A stretch of 64,000 nt of DNA from Nageia nagi (Eukaryota; Pinophyta), in assembly GCA_050084985.1 (NCBI GenBank), contig JBITNC010000001.1, positions 94,178,001 to 94,242,000 on the forward strand, written 5' to 3'. Shown piece after piece: positions 35,684 to 46,054 of this stretch (position 1 is its first letter; every line of letters starts with the position of its first letter). A program made the translations under genes and the position numbers. The notes under the pieces were generated by a model. The model was not told the origin of the DNA, searched no databases, and saw only the letters and a program-made list of their open reading frames with translations.

Positions 35684-35775
35684 TGGAATGTATAATGCAT
35701 TATTGTAAAGGTTTTGTAATAATCTTCTATGTAAATTCACTAATAATTAAGGGTATCATTTGATACCTTAAGTAT
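35684..35775 (+). repeat. Truncated 3' LTR of the + strand copia element
   Basis: The first 92 bp match the 5' LTR start at 21105 up to GATACCTTAAGTAT, after which similarity ends abruptly. The remaining roughly 400 bp are missing, together with the right target duplication. Confidence 0.85.
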
Positions 35776-36476
35776 GTAGGATGGTGGGTCAACATCTGTA
35801 TCAAGGATATTAGGATGGATGAGGATGATGATGAGGAGGAGGTGACAACTAGCAAGGGGTAATCAAAAGATGATATGTACCAAATCAACAATTGCATCCA
35901 TGATATTCTAGCATGAGAGGGGGAAGAGGTGGGAGGGTTGGTCATTCTAGCTGCAGCCATTATAGTTGTTGGACCAAGTAATAAACTAATCCTTTCTTGC
36001 AATGTTCTAGATATTCATTTTTTATTTAAATTGCAAAGGAACTAACCATAATGAATGCATGCAATAAGAGAGATTAATGCTAGGATTATCTTATTGGAGG
36101 TAGAGGTGATGAGATTAAGGCCTATGGAGGCCCAAGTGATGACACTACAAGACACACTCTCATAGAAAGATTCCTATATCGCTACCATGGAGCAATCAAT
36201 GAAGAGACTACAAGAGAGGCTCAGTATGCCTCCACCTAATCAATAGTGGGCATATATTCAAAGTCAAGCCAACAATATTAAGCCCAAGGAGCATGAGATT
36301 ACAACATTGAAGGTGAAATATGCTAGGGAGAAGACCCTATTAGAGGGCCATGTCATGAAAGCTAGTGATATATACAAAGATACTATGATGATGGGGGCGA
36401 GCGGTAATGGTAGTAGGAGGGTTAGGTTGAGGACTATAGATATTGCTAGTAGTGGTGGTAGTGCCCACCCCTAGTG
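35776..36476 (+). pseudogene. C-terminal part of the PMD frame, coiled-coil-like
   Basis: Conceptual + frames give an acidic run (RMDEDDDEEEVTTSKG), then REINARIILLEVEVMRLRPM, EAQVMTLQDTL, SYIATMEQSMKRLQERLSMP and EHEITTLKVKYAREKTLLEG, ending Ser/Gly-rich with a stop at 36474. Heptad-like Leu/Met spacing suggests a coiled coil. It lies just right of the copia insertion that cut the PMD segment at 21104, on the same strand, so I read it as the C-terminal remainder of that frame. Five or so stops interrupt it. The link is an inference. Confidence 0.5.
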
Positions 36477-36530
36477 AGATTTTGGGCATGAGGCCCTTGT
36501 TTGTATCATATGTATTTTTATTTTTTTGAT

Positions 36531-36597
36531 ATTCATATACAAACACAAAATATTCACAACAAACAATAAAAACACACAAATTTGAGTCCAAAATGTA

Positions 36598-36635
<38 letters not shown>

Positions 36636-36702
36636 TACATTTTGGACTCAAATTTGTGTGTTTTTATTGTTTGTTGTGAATGTTTTATGTTTGTATATGA
36701 AT
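36531..36702. repeat. Near-perfect 172-bp palindrome with an (AT)n centre
   Basis: The left arm from 36531 (ATTCATATACAAACA) and the right arm ending at 36702 (TGTTTGTATATGAAT) are inverted copies. Outside the central AT run (about 36600-36632) the roughly 70-bp arms differ at only two positions. It would form a long hairpin as RNA or cruciform as DNA. It may be a foldback MITE or a de novo inverted duplication; no clear target duplication is seen. Confidence 0.9.
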
Positions 36703-37246
36703 TGCTAATTATCTAATACCATCAACACATGGGTTTGGTAATCAACATATGAACTTACTAATGCAATCTAACCTAAAATTCACAAAAGGAAGATGAATTT
36801 GACACCTGAAATTGCTTAAGATAATGCAAAAAATGATCATAATAAAACATGAATGCAATATGACTAGTAATTATAACAATCCACCTAATGAAATCAAATA
36901 AGGTCCCAAGGTACCAAAAGGGATCTTGATGAAATATATCAATTTTTCCTAAGATACGACATGAAAACCATCCTAGGACCTATTCAATACACTCAATTAT
37001 TCAAGGATGTTAGAAATACTATCATTGAAAACTCTATCTTGGGAAACATACGCCATTGGCAACTTGGAACAGGCCTCGAACACTATTGGCAACATATTCA
37101 AAACTAAACTTAGTAGGGAAATAAAAGAAGAACATAACAACACATAAAAACATAGCAAAAAATACACTTAGCACATACAAACAACTACTAAAATGCATAA
37201 AAATGTAGAAAATACCCTACCTAACTAATATACAGTACATGTTAAA
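36703..37246. other. Decayed interior of the old gypsy-like element
   Basis: AT-rich, no reading frame recognised on either strand. It lies between the palindrome and the gag-like sequence. Confidence 0.4.
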
Positions 37247-37831
37247 GTGAAGAAATTAAGCAATTACTTTATGTACTTGGGGAGATTAATCCACCCAAAT
37301 ACACTTTGTAGAAGCAAGAACAAAAATAGGCACCTTTTCTTAAACCAATTCCACATCATTGGCACCGTGCAAATAGTGGTGTATATCACTAGTGATAATT
37401 ATTTTGGGTCCATTTTTTATCTTGTTTGGTGAAACATGCCTGTATCCATGATTGTGAGAAAAATAATGATGTAACTCATTAGAAACACTTACAATACCAA
37501 TGCAACCTCTTGGTTGTGAAGAAGGTAGGGGATTAGTAAAAACTCCTAACTGTTCATTGTCAAGATGTATAGGTCTAATTTATTTAGTAGCCTTATCATC
37601 CATTTTAATAGCCCCTTTATCGATGAAATCCTATATGATATGCTTGAGATTCTTACAATTTCATGTTATATTTCCAAGTACCTCATGATAATTACAAAAT
37701 TCCTCATATCAAAAATGTTTATGCACACCATTAGTAAACTTAGGCTCAATAATAGAAGGTAATTCAATCAGATCCTCTTTAAACATAACATTAAGAATAT
37801 TATCAACAAAATTAGTCAAAGGTGTAAACTT
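37247..37831 (-). pseudogene. Gypsy gag-like C-terminal part of the old element
   Basis: The minus strand gives KFTPLTNFVDNILNVMFKED, IELPSIIEPKFTNGVHKHF, a stop, then EEFCNYHEVLGNIT, NCKNLKHII and DFIDKGAIKMDDKATK. The C-x2-H spacing and following residues match the zinc-finger-like segment of plant Ty3/gypsy (Tat/Athila-type) gag. It continues the gag read from 43800 to 42923 across the young copia insertion, in frame after removing one AACTT copy. Stops remain. Confidence 0.7.
37827..37831. repeat. Left target-site duplication of the young copia element
   Basis: AACTT here and again at 42923-42927 flank the element exactly. Removing the element and one copy joins the surrounding gag-like frame without a shift, confirming the boundaries. 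Confidence 0.95.
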
Positions 37832-38123
37832 TGAAGAGAATGAAGGCCAAAACAGCGAAACAATCATTCACCCAAGATCACAGAATTTGCAAAGCACTAC
37901 AACGAAATGAAGTTCACATCAAAACTGATTTATTATTGCAGTGAATGCACCAAGAATAAATAGAATAGGTGCAAATAACTTACGGTGGCACACAGTGACA
38001 AACGGTGGCACATGGTGGCGAATCATAACAAGAAGTTGTTATGATTTTACATATGGTGGCAAATATCCTAGTGAACTTAAGTAACTAAATACTCAAGTAA
38101 ATAAAATAAATAAAACACTAATA
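37832..38123 (-). repeat. 3' LTR of the young copia element
   Basis: 292 bp, plus-strand TGAAGAGAATG to CACTAATA. It contains four GGTGGC copies (37984-38061) and an 11-bp perfect inverted repeat AATCATAACAA/TTGTTATGATT with a GAAG loop (38021-38046). It differs from 42631-42922 at three sites. Confidence 0.95.
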
Positions 38124-38132
38124 CCCCCCCTT
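38124..38132 (-). other. Polypurine tract of the young copia element
   Basis: On the minus strand AAGGGGGGG runs straight into the 3' LTR (TATTAG). It resembles the AAGGGGGAG tract of the other copia family. Confidence 0.9.
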
Positions 38133-38271
38133 AAGTGAAACTAGGAGGTAAAAACAAGTGACACATAAAGATGAGTCCCGACAACAAGGCCTGATTAGGT
38201 ACTCATTTACAATATCTAGCTGAAAGATGATGAAAAAACCACATGGGAAAAACCATCTATCAGCAAAGAAA

Positions 38272-38302
38272 GAAGAAAAAGAAAGAAAGAAAGAAAGAAA
38301 GG
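38272..38302. repeat. GAAA microsatellite in the 3' untranslated region
   Basis: A short run of GAAA units lies 14 bp from the end of the gag-pol frame, on the 3' side of its stop at 38316-38318. Confidence 0.85.
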
Positions 38303-38315
38303 AAGATGTACTCAA

Positions 38316-41300
38316 TCAACACCCCCCAAGGACAACTTCAATCACCCCGAGCAAAGTTCGCAACTCAAGGAAGCGAGGCGATGCAAAGGATTTTGTGAAG
38401 ATGTCGGCAATCTGCTGTTGAGTCGAAAGATACTCCAAGCTGAGAACCCCATCCTGAATATGCTGTCAAATGAAGTGCATGTGAACCTCAATATGCTTGG
38501 TTCGCTGATGCTCAATAGGATTGCGAGAAATATGGATTGCACTTTGGTTATCACAGAAGAGAATAGTAGGGTGATCCTGAGAAAAACCAAACTCAGCCAA
38601 TAACTGACAAAGCCAAAGAGCCTCCTGACTAGCTGTAATTGCTTCCCTGTACTCTACCTCTGTAGATGATAATGCAATAGCTTGCTGCTTCTTGCATGAC
38701 CAAGATATAGGAGAAGATCCAAGATAGAAAACATAACCAGAAGTGGAACATCTATCATCAACTAAACCAGCCCAATCTGAATCAGTATAGCCCACTAACT
38801 CAGTAGAACCACGGCCATAGGATAAACCAAAGTGAGGTGTACCTCTCAGGTATCGAAGAATGCACTTGGCAGCTTGCCAATGACTATCATGAGGAGCCTG
38901 AGAGAATCGAGAGAGTAAACCAACTGCATAGGAAATGTCAGGACGAGTATGGGTAAGATACAAAAGACTTCCTACCAATTGGCGATACAAGGTAGCATCA
39001 CAAAGAGGAGAGGTGCAAGAAGAAGTCAATGTAACCCCAGATTGAAATGGCATAGGAGAGGGCTTGCAATCAGTCATCCGAAAATGCTGAAGAAGATCCA
39101 AGGTATACTTGTGTTGACATAAAGAAATTTCTGTAGTAGTCTGATTGATCTGAAAACTAAGGAAGTAATGTGCCAATCCCAAATCTATCATCTCAAATTG
39201 TGCTGAAAGAGAACGTTGAACAGTCTGAATATGAGAAGAGGAACTCCCAGTGAGAAGCAAATCATCAACATAAAGAACAAGGATGGTAATGTCCTTCCCA
39301 TCTCTCCAAATGTAAACGGTATTATCAGAGTAACACCTGACAAAACTAGTAGAAAGAAGAAAGGAATCCATCTTTGCATACCAAGCTCGAGGAGCTTGTT
39401 TGAGACCATAGAGAGACTTTCATAGTCTGCAAACAAGAGAGGCATCCTCAACAAAACCCAAAGATTGCTCCATATAAATCTCCTCATGCAAATCTCCATG
39501 TAAGAAAGCACTCTTAACATCCATCTGAAAAATAGACCATCCCTGAGAGGCAGCAAGTGCAAGTACAAGATGAATAGAATTCATCTTACCAACAGGGGTA
39601 AAGGTTTCAGTGTAATCAACACCTTCAACCTATGAAAAACCCTTAGCTACCAGACGAGCTTTGTACTTATCAATAGACCCATCAGCAGCATACTTGGTTC
39701 GATAAACCCACTTACAACAAACCATCTTTCTTCCCTCGGGAAGAGGCACTAAGTCCCAAGTCTGATTCTTCATCAAAGAAGAATACTCAACATTCATAGC
39801 ATCATCCCACTCCTGTATTCCATGTGCCTATGAAAAGGTTTGGGGATCACCCAAAATTGACTGACAAATAAGGCCAGTCCCAATGGAAGGAGGGCATCTA
39901 GAAGATGGAAGATCCTGGATAAAAGGAAGAGCCTCCTCAACAGTAGTTCGTGCCCACTTAGGCAAAGGGGCACTAGTAGAATCAACGAGGGATGTAGAAG
40001 CCTCAACTGTGGTAGCAGGTGCTGTGACTGGTGAAGGAGGAGCAGTGCTAGAATCATCCTCAATCATATCAACCATAGGAGAAATATCAAGAGAAGGAGA
40101 AGGGGGAGAAGAAGAGGGAGTGTCAGAACAATGAAGTCGCTCATCAAACTGTACATGAGTATGAAAGAAGACATCATGTGTAGCAGGATCAATGAGTCGA
40201 TAAGCCTTCATGTCTTCACAATAGCCAACAAAAATGAGTGGTGTACTCTTCTTATCCAAAGCCTTTCTTTTCTTCTTTGGAATATGAGCCCAAGCATAAC
40301 TCCCAAAAACTCGAAAAGATGAGACATCAGGCTTAATTCCAGACCAAGCCTCCTCTGGAGTAATATGATCAAGAGCTCTATGGGGTGTACGATTTTGAAT
40401 ATAATTAGCACAATTAACTGCCTCAGCCCAAAAAATAGGTGGTAATTCTCTAGAATGCATCATGCAGTTAGCCATCTCCTTCAAAGTACGATTCTTCCTC
40501 TCAGCCACACCATTCTGTTGAGGTGTGTAAGGAACAGAATGTTGATGTATAATCCCATGAGCAGTAAGAAAATCAGAAAACTCAGTGCTAAAGTACTCCC
40601 CCCCATTATCAGTACGAAGCTTTTTGATGCATGTGGAAGCCTGATTCTCAACTAAAGCTTTGAAAACTTTAAAGTGAGAGAGAACATCACTTTTGTACTT
40701 GAGAAAATATACCCAAGTACATCTTGAGAAATCATCTATAAATGTCAATGCATACTTAGCTCCCTTGAAAGAAGGTGTGGGAAAAATCATCAAATCACTA
40801 TGAATCAACTCCAAAGGTGAAGATGCTCGATGGGATTTTCCTTTGGGAAAAGGATCTTGATGTTGTTTACCAAGTGCACAACCTGGACAAACACCATCAC
40901 TGGAGGAAACCTTAGGTAATCCCAAAACCATATTATGAGTGCTCAACTCCTTCAAATACCTATAATTAAGATGGCCAAATCTTTCATGCCAAATTTGACT
41001 CTCAAAATCTGCATGAGCAACAAGGCATGAACCTGAAGAAGTATCAAAACCCTCAAAGAAATACAATCGTGCATCATGATCAATAACACCTTGACAAATA
41101 AGTGATTGTGGATCCTTGAGACTTCTAATCTCTGCTCCATGAGGGGTAAACAAAATAGTTTTCCCTGTGCCTGAAGTGCATATCTGATAGATGGAAAGAA
41201 GATTTGCTGAAATATTGGGCACATACAATACATTATAGATACAACCATCATCAACCACAATATCTCCTTGTCCTTGAACAGGAATAAAGGTAGAGTCTCC

Positions 41301-42281
41301 TACTTCAATGCTAGAAGTTGAACTGGAAGAGAGTAAAGTGAATAACTCTTGGGAAGAGGTCATATGATGGGAAGCACCAGAATCTAAAACCCATTTTTGT
41401 GAACAAGATTTAGAAGATCGACCTTGGATATTAAGGGCTTTACCATGTTCTTTTGGGGCAACAACCTTATTTTTTTTTATGGTTTCTTCTAAATCTTGCA
41501 ACTTTTTCCAACACCTAGTGGAAGGATGACCCTCCTTTTTACAATAGGTACAAGTGGTGTTAGACTTCTCCTTTTTTTTAGAAGGAGTTGGCTTGGGAGA
41601 AGTTGGAGTGGGTTTAGATTGAGCTTTAGATTTGCCTTTCCCTTTGGGAGTGGATGCAACTAAAGCTTTGGAAGAAGAGGTAGAAGACTCAAGAGTGGAA
41701 AGTTTGATCTCTTCCCTAGTAAGTCTTTCACAAAACTCTTCTAAGCTAGGCAAAGTAAAATTTGTCCCAAGTGCATCCATTGTAGATAGAAATGTAGAGG
41801 CAAAAATTTGGAAAGGTCCCCTCAATTTTGAAAGAATGAGATACACACAATCTTTGTCTTCCTTCTTTTTACCACTTCCTTTTAATTGTGTGAGAAGTTC
41901 CTTGAATTTTGTGAGGTAGTCAATAATTGTAGAGAAATCATCAGGTGAAAGTGCTGTGAGTTCTGCTTCAAGCTGCATAGACCTTATGTGATCAACCTTA
42001 CCAAACAAATTTGCAAGTTTGTCCATACATTCAAAAGGGGTTTTACATCCATCTAAGTGAAACCAAAGGCTTTCACTTATACTTGAACTAATTTGTCCCA
42101 TTGCCTCATACAATTTCCCTTTATGCACAAAAATCTCATACTCTTTAGTGAATGTGGGTTGTTTCTCTTCAAGAAGATGAGTGAGCCCTTTTTGTGCAAT
42201 TAAATTCAAAAATCTTGGTTTCCATGTGTGGTAGTTATGTGGTGTTAATAGTTCAATTGTTGTTATAGAAGAAGAAGCCAT
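38316..42281 (-). pseudogene. Copia gag-pol polyprotein with four in-frame stops
   Basis: One frame of 1,321 codons, no frameshifts. The first 817 codons (to 39828) are open: gag (LLTPHNYHTWKPRFLNLI), zinc knuckle CTYCKKEGHPSTRC, protease WVLDSGASHHMTS, integrase HERFGHLNYRY with CPGCALGKQ, FIDDFSRCTWVYF, LRTDNGGEYF, GVAERKNRTL. RT has KYKARLVAKGF and VLYVDDLLLTG; RNase H has GYTDSDWAGL, SSTEVEYREA and CDNQSAIH. Stops are TAG at 39828 and 39630, TGA at 39420 and 38466. All catalytic residues I can check are kept. The ATG at 42281 (MASSS) is the first in frame. Confidence 0.95.
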
Positions 42282-42618
42282 CTTGCTGAATCACACAACA
42301 CAAAGGGTGCAGAAAAATCTCACCAACACCAAAAAACACCCCACCCAAATTTTATTAATGCTTCAAAGAATCCCCCCCAAAAAAAATTGCCTTTATAGTT
42401 CAGGCTGAAGCTTACAACCAAGAGAAGCCACAAAGAGCTTACTTCCTGCTTTACAACGCAAAAAACGAGACTGCAATCCGAGTGGAAGGGTGACGATGAC
42501 CACCATCAGGCTACGCAGGAAACGCCAAGACGCATGAAGATCCGTCAAGATAAGAGTGCGAGAGAGAACCCAGCTTAAAAAAGGAAAAACTTCAAAACAA
42601 TGCTTGCAAATTTGAACT
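42282..42618 (-). other. 5' leader of the young copia element
   Basis: About 340 bp between primer site and ATG, much shorter than the 2-3 kb leaders of most of the older copia copies here. Runs of C at 42370-42378 and A at 42379-42385 are the only notable features. Confidence 0.75.
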
Positions 42619-42630
42619 ACTCTGGTACCA
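42619..42630 (-). other. Primer binding site of the young copia element
   Basis: The minus strand reads TGGTACCAGAGT directly against the LTR, matching the initiator Met tRNA complement at most positions. Confidence 0.88.
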
Positions 42631-42922
42631 TGAAGAGAATGAAGGCCAAAACAGCGAAACAATCATTCACCCAAGATCACAGAATTTGCAAAGCACTACA
42701 ACGAAATGAAGTTCACACCAAAATTGATTTATTATTGCAGTGAATGCACCAAGAATAAATAGAATAGGTGCAAATAACTTACGGTGGCACACAGTGACAA
42801 ACGATGGCACATGGTGGCGAATCATAACAAGAAGTTGTTATGATTTTACATATGGTGGCAAATATCCTAGTGAACTTAAGTAACTAAATACTCAAGTAAA
42901 TAAAATAAATAAAACACTAATA
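42631..42922 (-). repeat. 5' LTR of the young copia element
   Basis: 292 bp, a near copy of 37832-38123. In the element's sense it starts TATTAGTG and ends CTCTTCA. The TA start is shared by both LTRs, so it was present in the parent copy or copied at insertion. Confidence 0.95.
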
Positions 42923-42927
42923 AACTT
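42923..42927. repeat. Right target-site duplication of the young copia element
   Basis: Second AACTT copy, next to the end of the 5' LTR at 42922. Confidence 0.95.
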
Positions 42928-43800
42928 TTGCCTAAGATTAGGGCTGGTTTTGTGTTTATGAGCAATATTTTTTACTTTATATCTATTGGTATTTTCAAGA
43001 ATTGGTTTTTGATTTTGAGCAATGCCATTGGTTCTCATAGCATACAACTTGTTGATACATGGCTCCTTTTTTATGACAATGTCTATCATGTCTCCTAATG
43101 TCATATCATGGTTAGAGATAACAAACAATCTATATATAGGTAGTAAAGCATTGACAAAAATATATTTCAATCTTATTCAGGCATAGTGATCTTGTTAGCC
43201 ATTCATTTCCAAACTTTGATAAAATCATGAATAGATTAGTTGGGCAATTATTTAATTTTCCACAAATCCTTGAAATAGACCTTCTTAGCAATATTGTACC
43301 TAAAATTTTGTAAAAATAAATGAATCAAATCCTCATACTTGTCAACACTATTCTTAGGAAGATGAAAATACCACTTTAGTGCATCATCCTTCAAACTATG
43401 GGAAAATAATTTAGCTAACAAATATGGATCATGCATTCTATAGCTTCTTCTTAGAATTTTATAACATGCATTTTAGGATCTTGAAAATGATCAAATGTAG
43501 TAAATTTAATATTATTTTTCCCAATGAGGACCTTAGTAAGTATGCTTTCAGTTAGAGGCTACTTTAGACAAGATAAAAAATCATCATCATCATCTACTAA
43601 GGTACTTTAAGGTACAACATTTCTTTGATTAATTGAATTACTTTTTGGGGATGGTGGAGGGGTTTGTGGTGGATTTTGAAGTGAAATTTACATCTTTTTA
43701 AATTTAGCTTCTTTCAAGACAACAAATGGACCTATGTAATTAACCCTTTCATGTTCTAATTTATCCAGTTACTCAGCTAAATGGGTGCCCCAAAGGGTCT
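42923..43800 (-). pseudogene. Gypsy gag-like core of the old element
   Basis: Minus-strand segments: LDKLEHERVNYIGPFVVLKE, a Pro-rich QNPPQTPPPSPKSN, a run of Asp, TESILTKVLIGKNNIKFTTF, then HDPYLLAKLFSHSLKDDALK, WYFHLPKNSVDKYEDLIHLF and NFRYNIAKKVYFKDLWKIK. The L-x-D-x-A-x-x-WY pattern is the core of retrotransposon gag proteins. After further broken frames it reaches PNLRQKF at 42923 and continues at 37831. Frameshifts and stops disable it. Confidence 0.75.
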
Positions 43801-43806
43801 TACTAG

Positions 43807-44096
43807 ATATTAAAACATTCAATGGTCTTGTAGTTCAATATTTTAATTTGCATAAATTTTCAATGTAAAATCATGTCATTGGCAGTGTGCTATGCCTAGT
43901 ATTTTCAGTCATATGATGAACAATAGCAGTCAATTTTTATAAATATGTCATATATTAAAATATTCAATGACCTTGCATTTCAACATTTCAATTTGCATAA
44001 ATTTTCAAAGTAAATTTATGCCATTGGTGGAGTGGTATGCTTATAATTTTACGATCATATTTTTAACAATTTTGATCCTCATCCATAAAAATTGCA
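43807..44096. repeat. 145-bp direct repeat, two copies
   Basis: ATATTAAAACATTCAATGG starts at 43807 and its relative ATATTAAAATATTCAATGA at 43952, a period of 145 bp. Both continue with TTTGCATAAATTTTCAA and a GCCATTGG/GTCATTGG word. The copies are quite diverged. They lie upstream, in minus sense, of the gag-like core. Confidence 0.75.
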
Positions 44097-45660
44097 CATG
44101 TATGAAAGAATCAAATAAATAGGAAGATATTCAATGAAATTCCAATATGCCTCAATTACAAAATGATTTATAGTAATTGCATGTCGTTGATAGTGTGAGA
44201 TTTTCCATATCAAGTGCATAAATTTGAAATATATTCAATTAACAATAATCTATATCATTTATTCAAGTTTATTAAATAAAATAACATTACCATTTGCTAT
44301 AAAATTTTCAAGATAAAATATAAACTAGCAATATTTGACCATGTATTCAATTTATCCATGTAATAATAATAACACTTGAGAGAAAAAATCCATTCAATTG
44401 GCATTGAAAATAACCATTTAGATATGAAATACTTCATATACAATGTAATAATTTTGTATAATACAAGATTTTCAAAGATACAATGACCTTGAATTTCATT
44501 AGTAAAACATGTATTTTATTTGAAATAGCAATCATAAGAATATCATATGCAATGTTCACTTTTGATACCAGATATTCAATGAAGTAATAGTGGTATTAAT
44601 TCATCAATGACAATTTTGCAATGAATATCATAAATAATATCAAAAAATATGAGATGATATACCTTACCTATTCTTACCTTTATGCCCCATGAAAGGGTAA
44701 TTTTTGCACTTTTTTTATTCTAAATTCTAAATTTTTTGCCTTTTGATTTTCAATATCTGAATTCTATCATTCCCCCAACTAAAACTAAAATCTCCCCTAG
44801 CTGAGTCTATATTCACTTTTTCCTTATTTCTCTTGTTTATTTTTATTATTTTTTAATTTTCAATGCAATGCAACTACTATACAATGCAATGATTAGACAC
44901 AATACTACTCTATATATGAGGTATTTGATTAGCATGGCAAATTTAAGAACCTTGATGTGAGATAAAATAAGAAAACATTTGATAAAAGAAGAAGGCATAA
45001 TGAAATGATGAGGATAAAAAGATGAAAGGCAAAATAAGAAGTAAAAGAACATGATAGAAAAGATGAATATGCAAAGATAGCAAGATTAAAAATTTGATAC
45101 AATTTTCTATGGTAATCAAATGCATGCAATGGACTGACTCATGATATGCAACCTATATGAAATTTATCATAAATAATATGCAAAATTTAGAAACTATAGT
45201 ACATTAGGAGGTAGTGAAACCCCCATCAATTTAGCACATTTTGCTATGAAAATATTATGTTCTTTGTCTATATTATCCTTTGTATTTTCTATACCTTGTG
45301 TTGCTACTCTCTCAATAAGAATAATAAATTCAATATGTACTTCTAGAGAATTTTTGTTGATCTCTTGCTAAGACTCATTAATGAGTAAAATCTTAAGTTG
45401 ATACTTTTTAAAAGGTCAATCTTTTTGCATTCTATATTCTTGTAATCAAATTTCAACTGGAGCTAATAGAATTAAAAAATTTTCTTATATTTTCTTGACA
45501 AGCTGAATGTGTATAACAAGAACCATCATTGTCATTATTATTTTTACACCATTAGCAACCTTCAAATAGTATGGTACATTATTGATAGCATGCTTCCCCA
45601 TCATAGTTGTTCTAAAATTTTATAGTTCTATTTTCAATCTATGAATTTGAAGCATGCTAA
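44097..45660. other. Decayed interior of the old gypsy-like element
   Basis: Mostly AT-rich. Faint minus-strand segments at about 45230-45600 (NNVPYYLKVANGVK, KCAKLMGVSLPPN) may continue the gag-like block at 45661-46054, but stops are dense. Small open frames at 44846-45129 are low-complexity (Phe/Leu/Ser) and not supported. Confidence 0.4.
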
Positions 45661-46054
45661 GGGAGCTGATATTTACCCTATACAATCAAGTCTAAAATTA
45701 CAACCTTCAAATTATGATAAGAATTTGTAGCATAACCCTTTCTTTGGTGATAAGTGCAATAATTATCCTCATTTCCCATTGGAACATTACTATTTGGGTT
45801 GATCTTTTTATTGGCAACAATAAATTGTTTTTCATAAAATCCCTTATAATAAACCTTGGCTAATGTCCACTAAGTATCTCAAAGTTGGGGACCTCTTGAT
45901 TAGGTGGTGGAGAATAATTATGGCCATCATGTTTAGGTTTCTCTCTTAGTGTGAGCATCATATGTTTTCAAAGTTTTCTAAAATGTTACTTTTTGCCAAC
46001 ATTATTTCAGTTTTATTTGAATTTGAGGTTTAGGTTATGGTTTAAGTTGAGAAG
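45661..46054 (-). pseudogene. Second gag-like block with a zinc-finger-like segment
   Basis: The minus strand reads VYYKGFYEKQFIVANKKINP, VPMGNEDNYCTYHQRKGYAT and NSYHNLKVVILDLI. The C-x2-H-x4-GY pattern resembles the segment at 37620-37700 and the gag of plant Ty3/gypsy elements, with some Cys/His lost. On the other side of the copia nest (56165-56720) the frame continues upstream, KFEKEIIQK then QNQTP joining SQLKP, in frame after removal of one copy of the AGAAG/AAAAG duplication. Confidence 0.6.

Larger units (their letters stand above)
21105..35775 (+). mobile_element. Ty1/copia element interrupted by a nested gypsy element
   Basis: 5' LTR 21105-21600, Met-type primer site, a leader of about 3.2 kb, gag, protease, integrase (split at 26493/32658 by the gypsy insertion), reverse transcriptase, RNase H, repeat-bearing 3' tail, polypurine tract 35672-35680 and the first 92 bp of the 3' LTR. 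The copia sequence alone is about 8.5 kb. It inserted into the PMD frame of the old gypsy-like element. The 3' LTR is cut short, so its right target duplication is lost. Confidence 0.88.
37832..42922 (-). mobile_element. Young, nearly complete Ty1/copia element
   Basis: 5,091 bp, with 292-bp LTRs at 37832-38123 and 42631-42922 differing at three positions, flanked by a perfect AACTT duplication (37827-37831 and 42923-42927). Minus-strand features are a primer site, a 349-bp leader, a single gag-pol frame at 38316-42281 with four internal stops, and a C-run polypurine tract. The LTR ends are TA...CA in the element's sense, rather than TG...CA. It belongs to a lineage distinct from the other copia copies here. 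Confidence 0.97.

Noticed and set aside
36141-36156. CACTACAAGACACACT as a CACTA transposon 5' end
   Set aside because: It lies within the coiled-coil-like reading frame (VMTLQDTL), lacks subterminal repeats and has no partner end.
43248-43436. Open frame as an independent small gene
   Set aside because: Its LKDDALKWYFHLP pattern is a retrotransposon gag core continuous with neighbouring decayed gag segments.
44846-45129. Three overlapping minus-strand open frames, Phe/Leu/Ser rich
   Set aside because: Low-complexity translation in several frames at once, no motif; chance frames.
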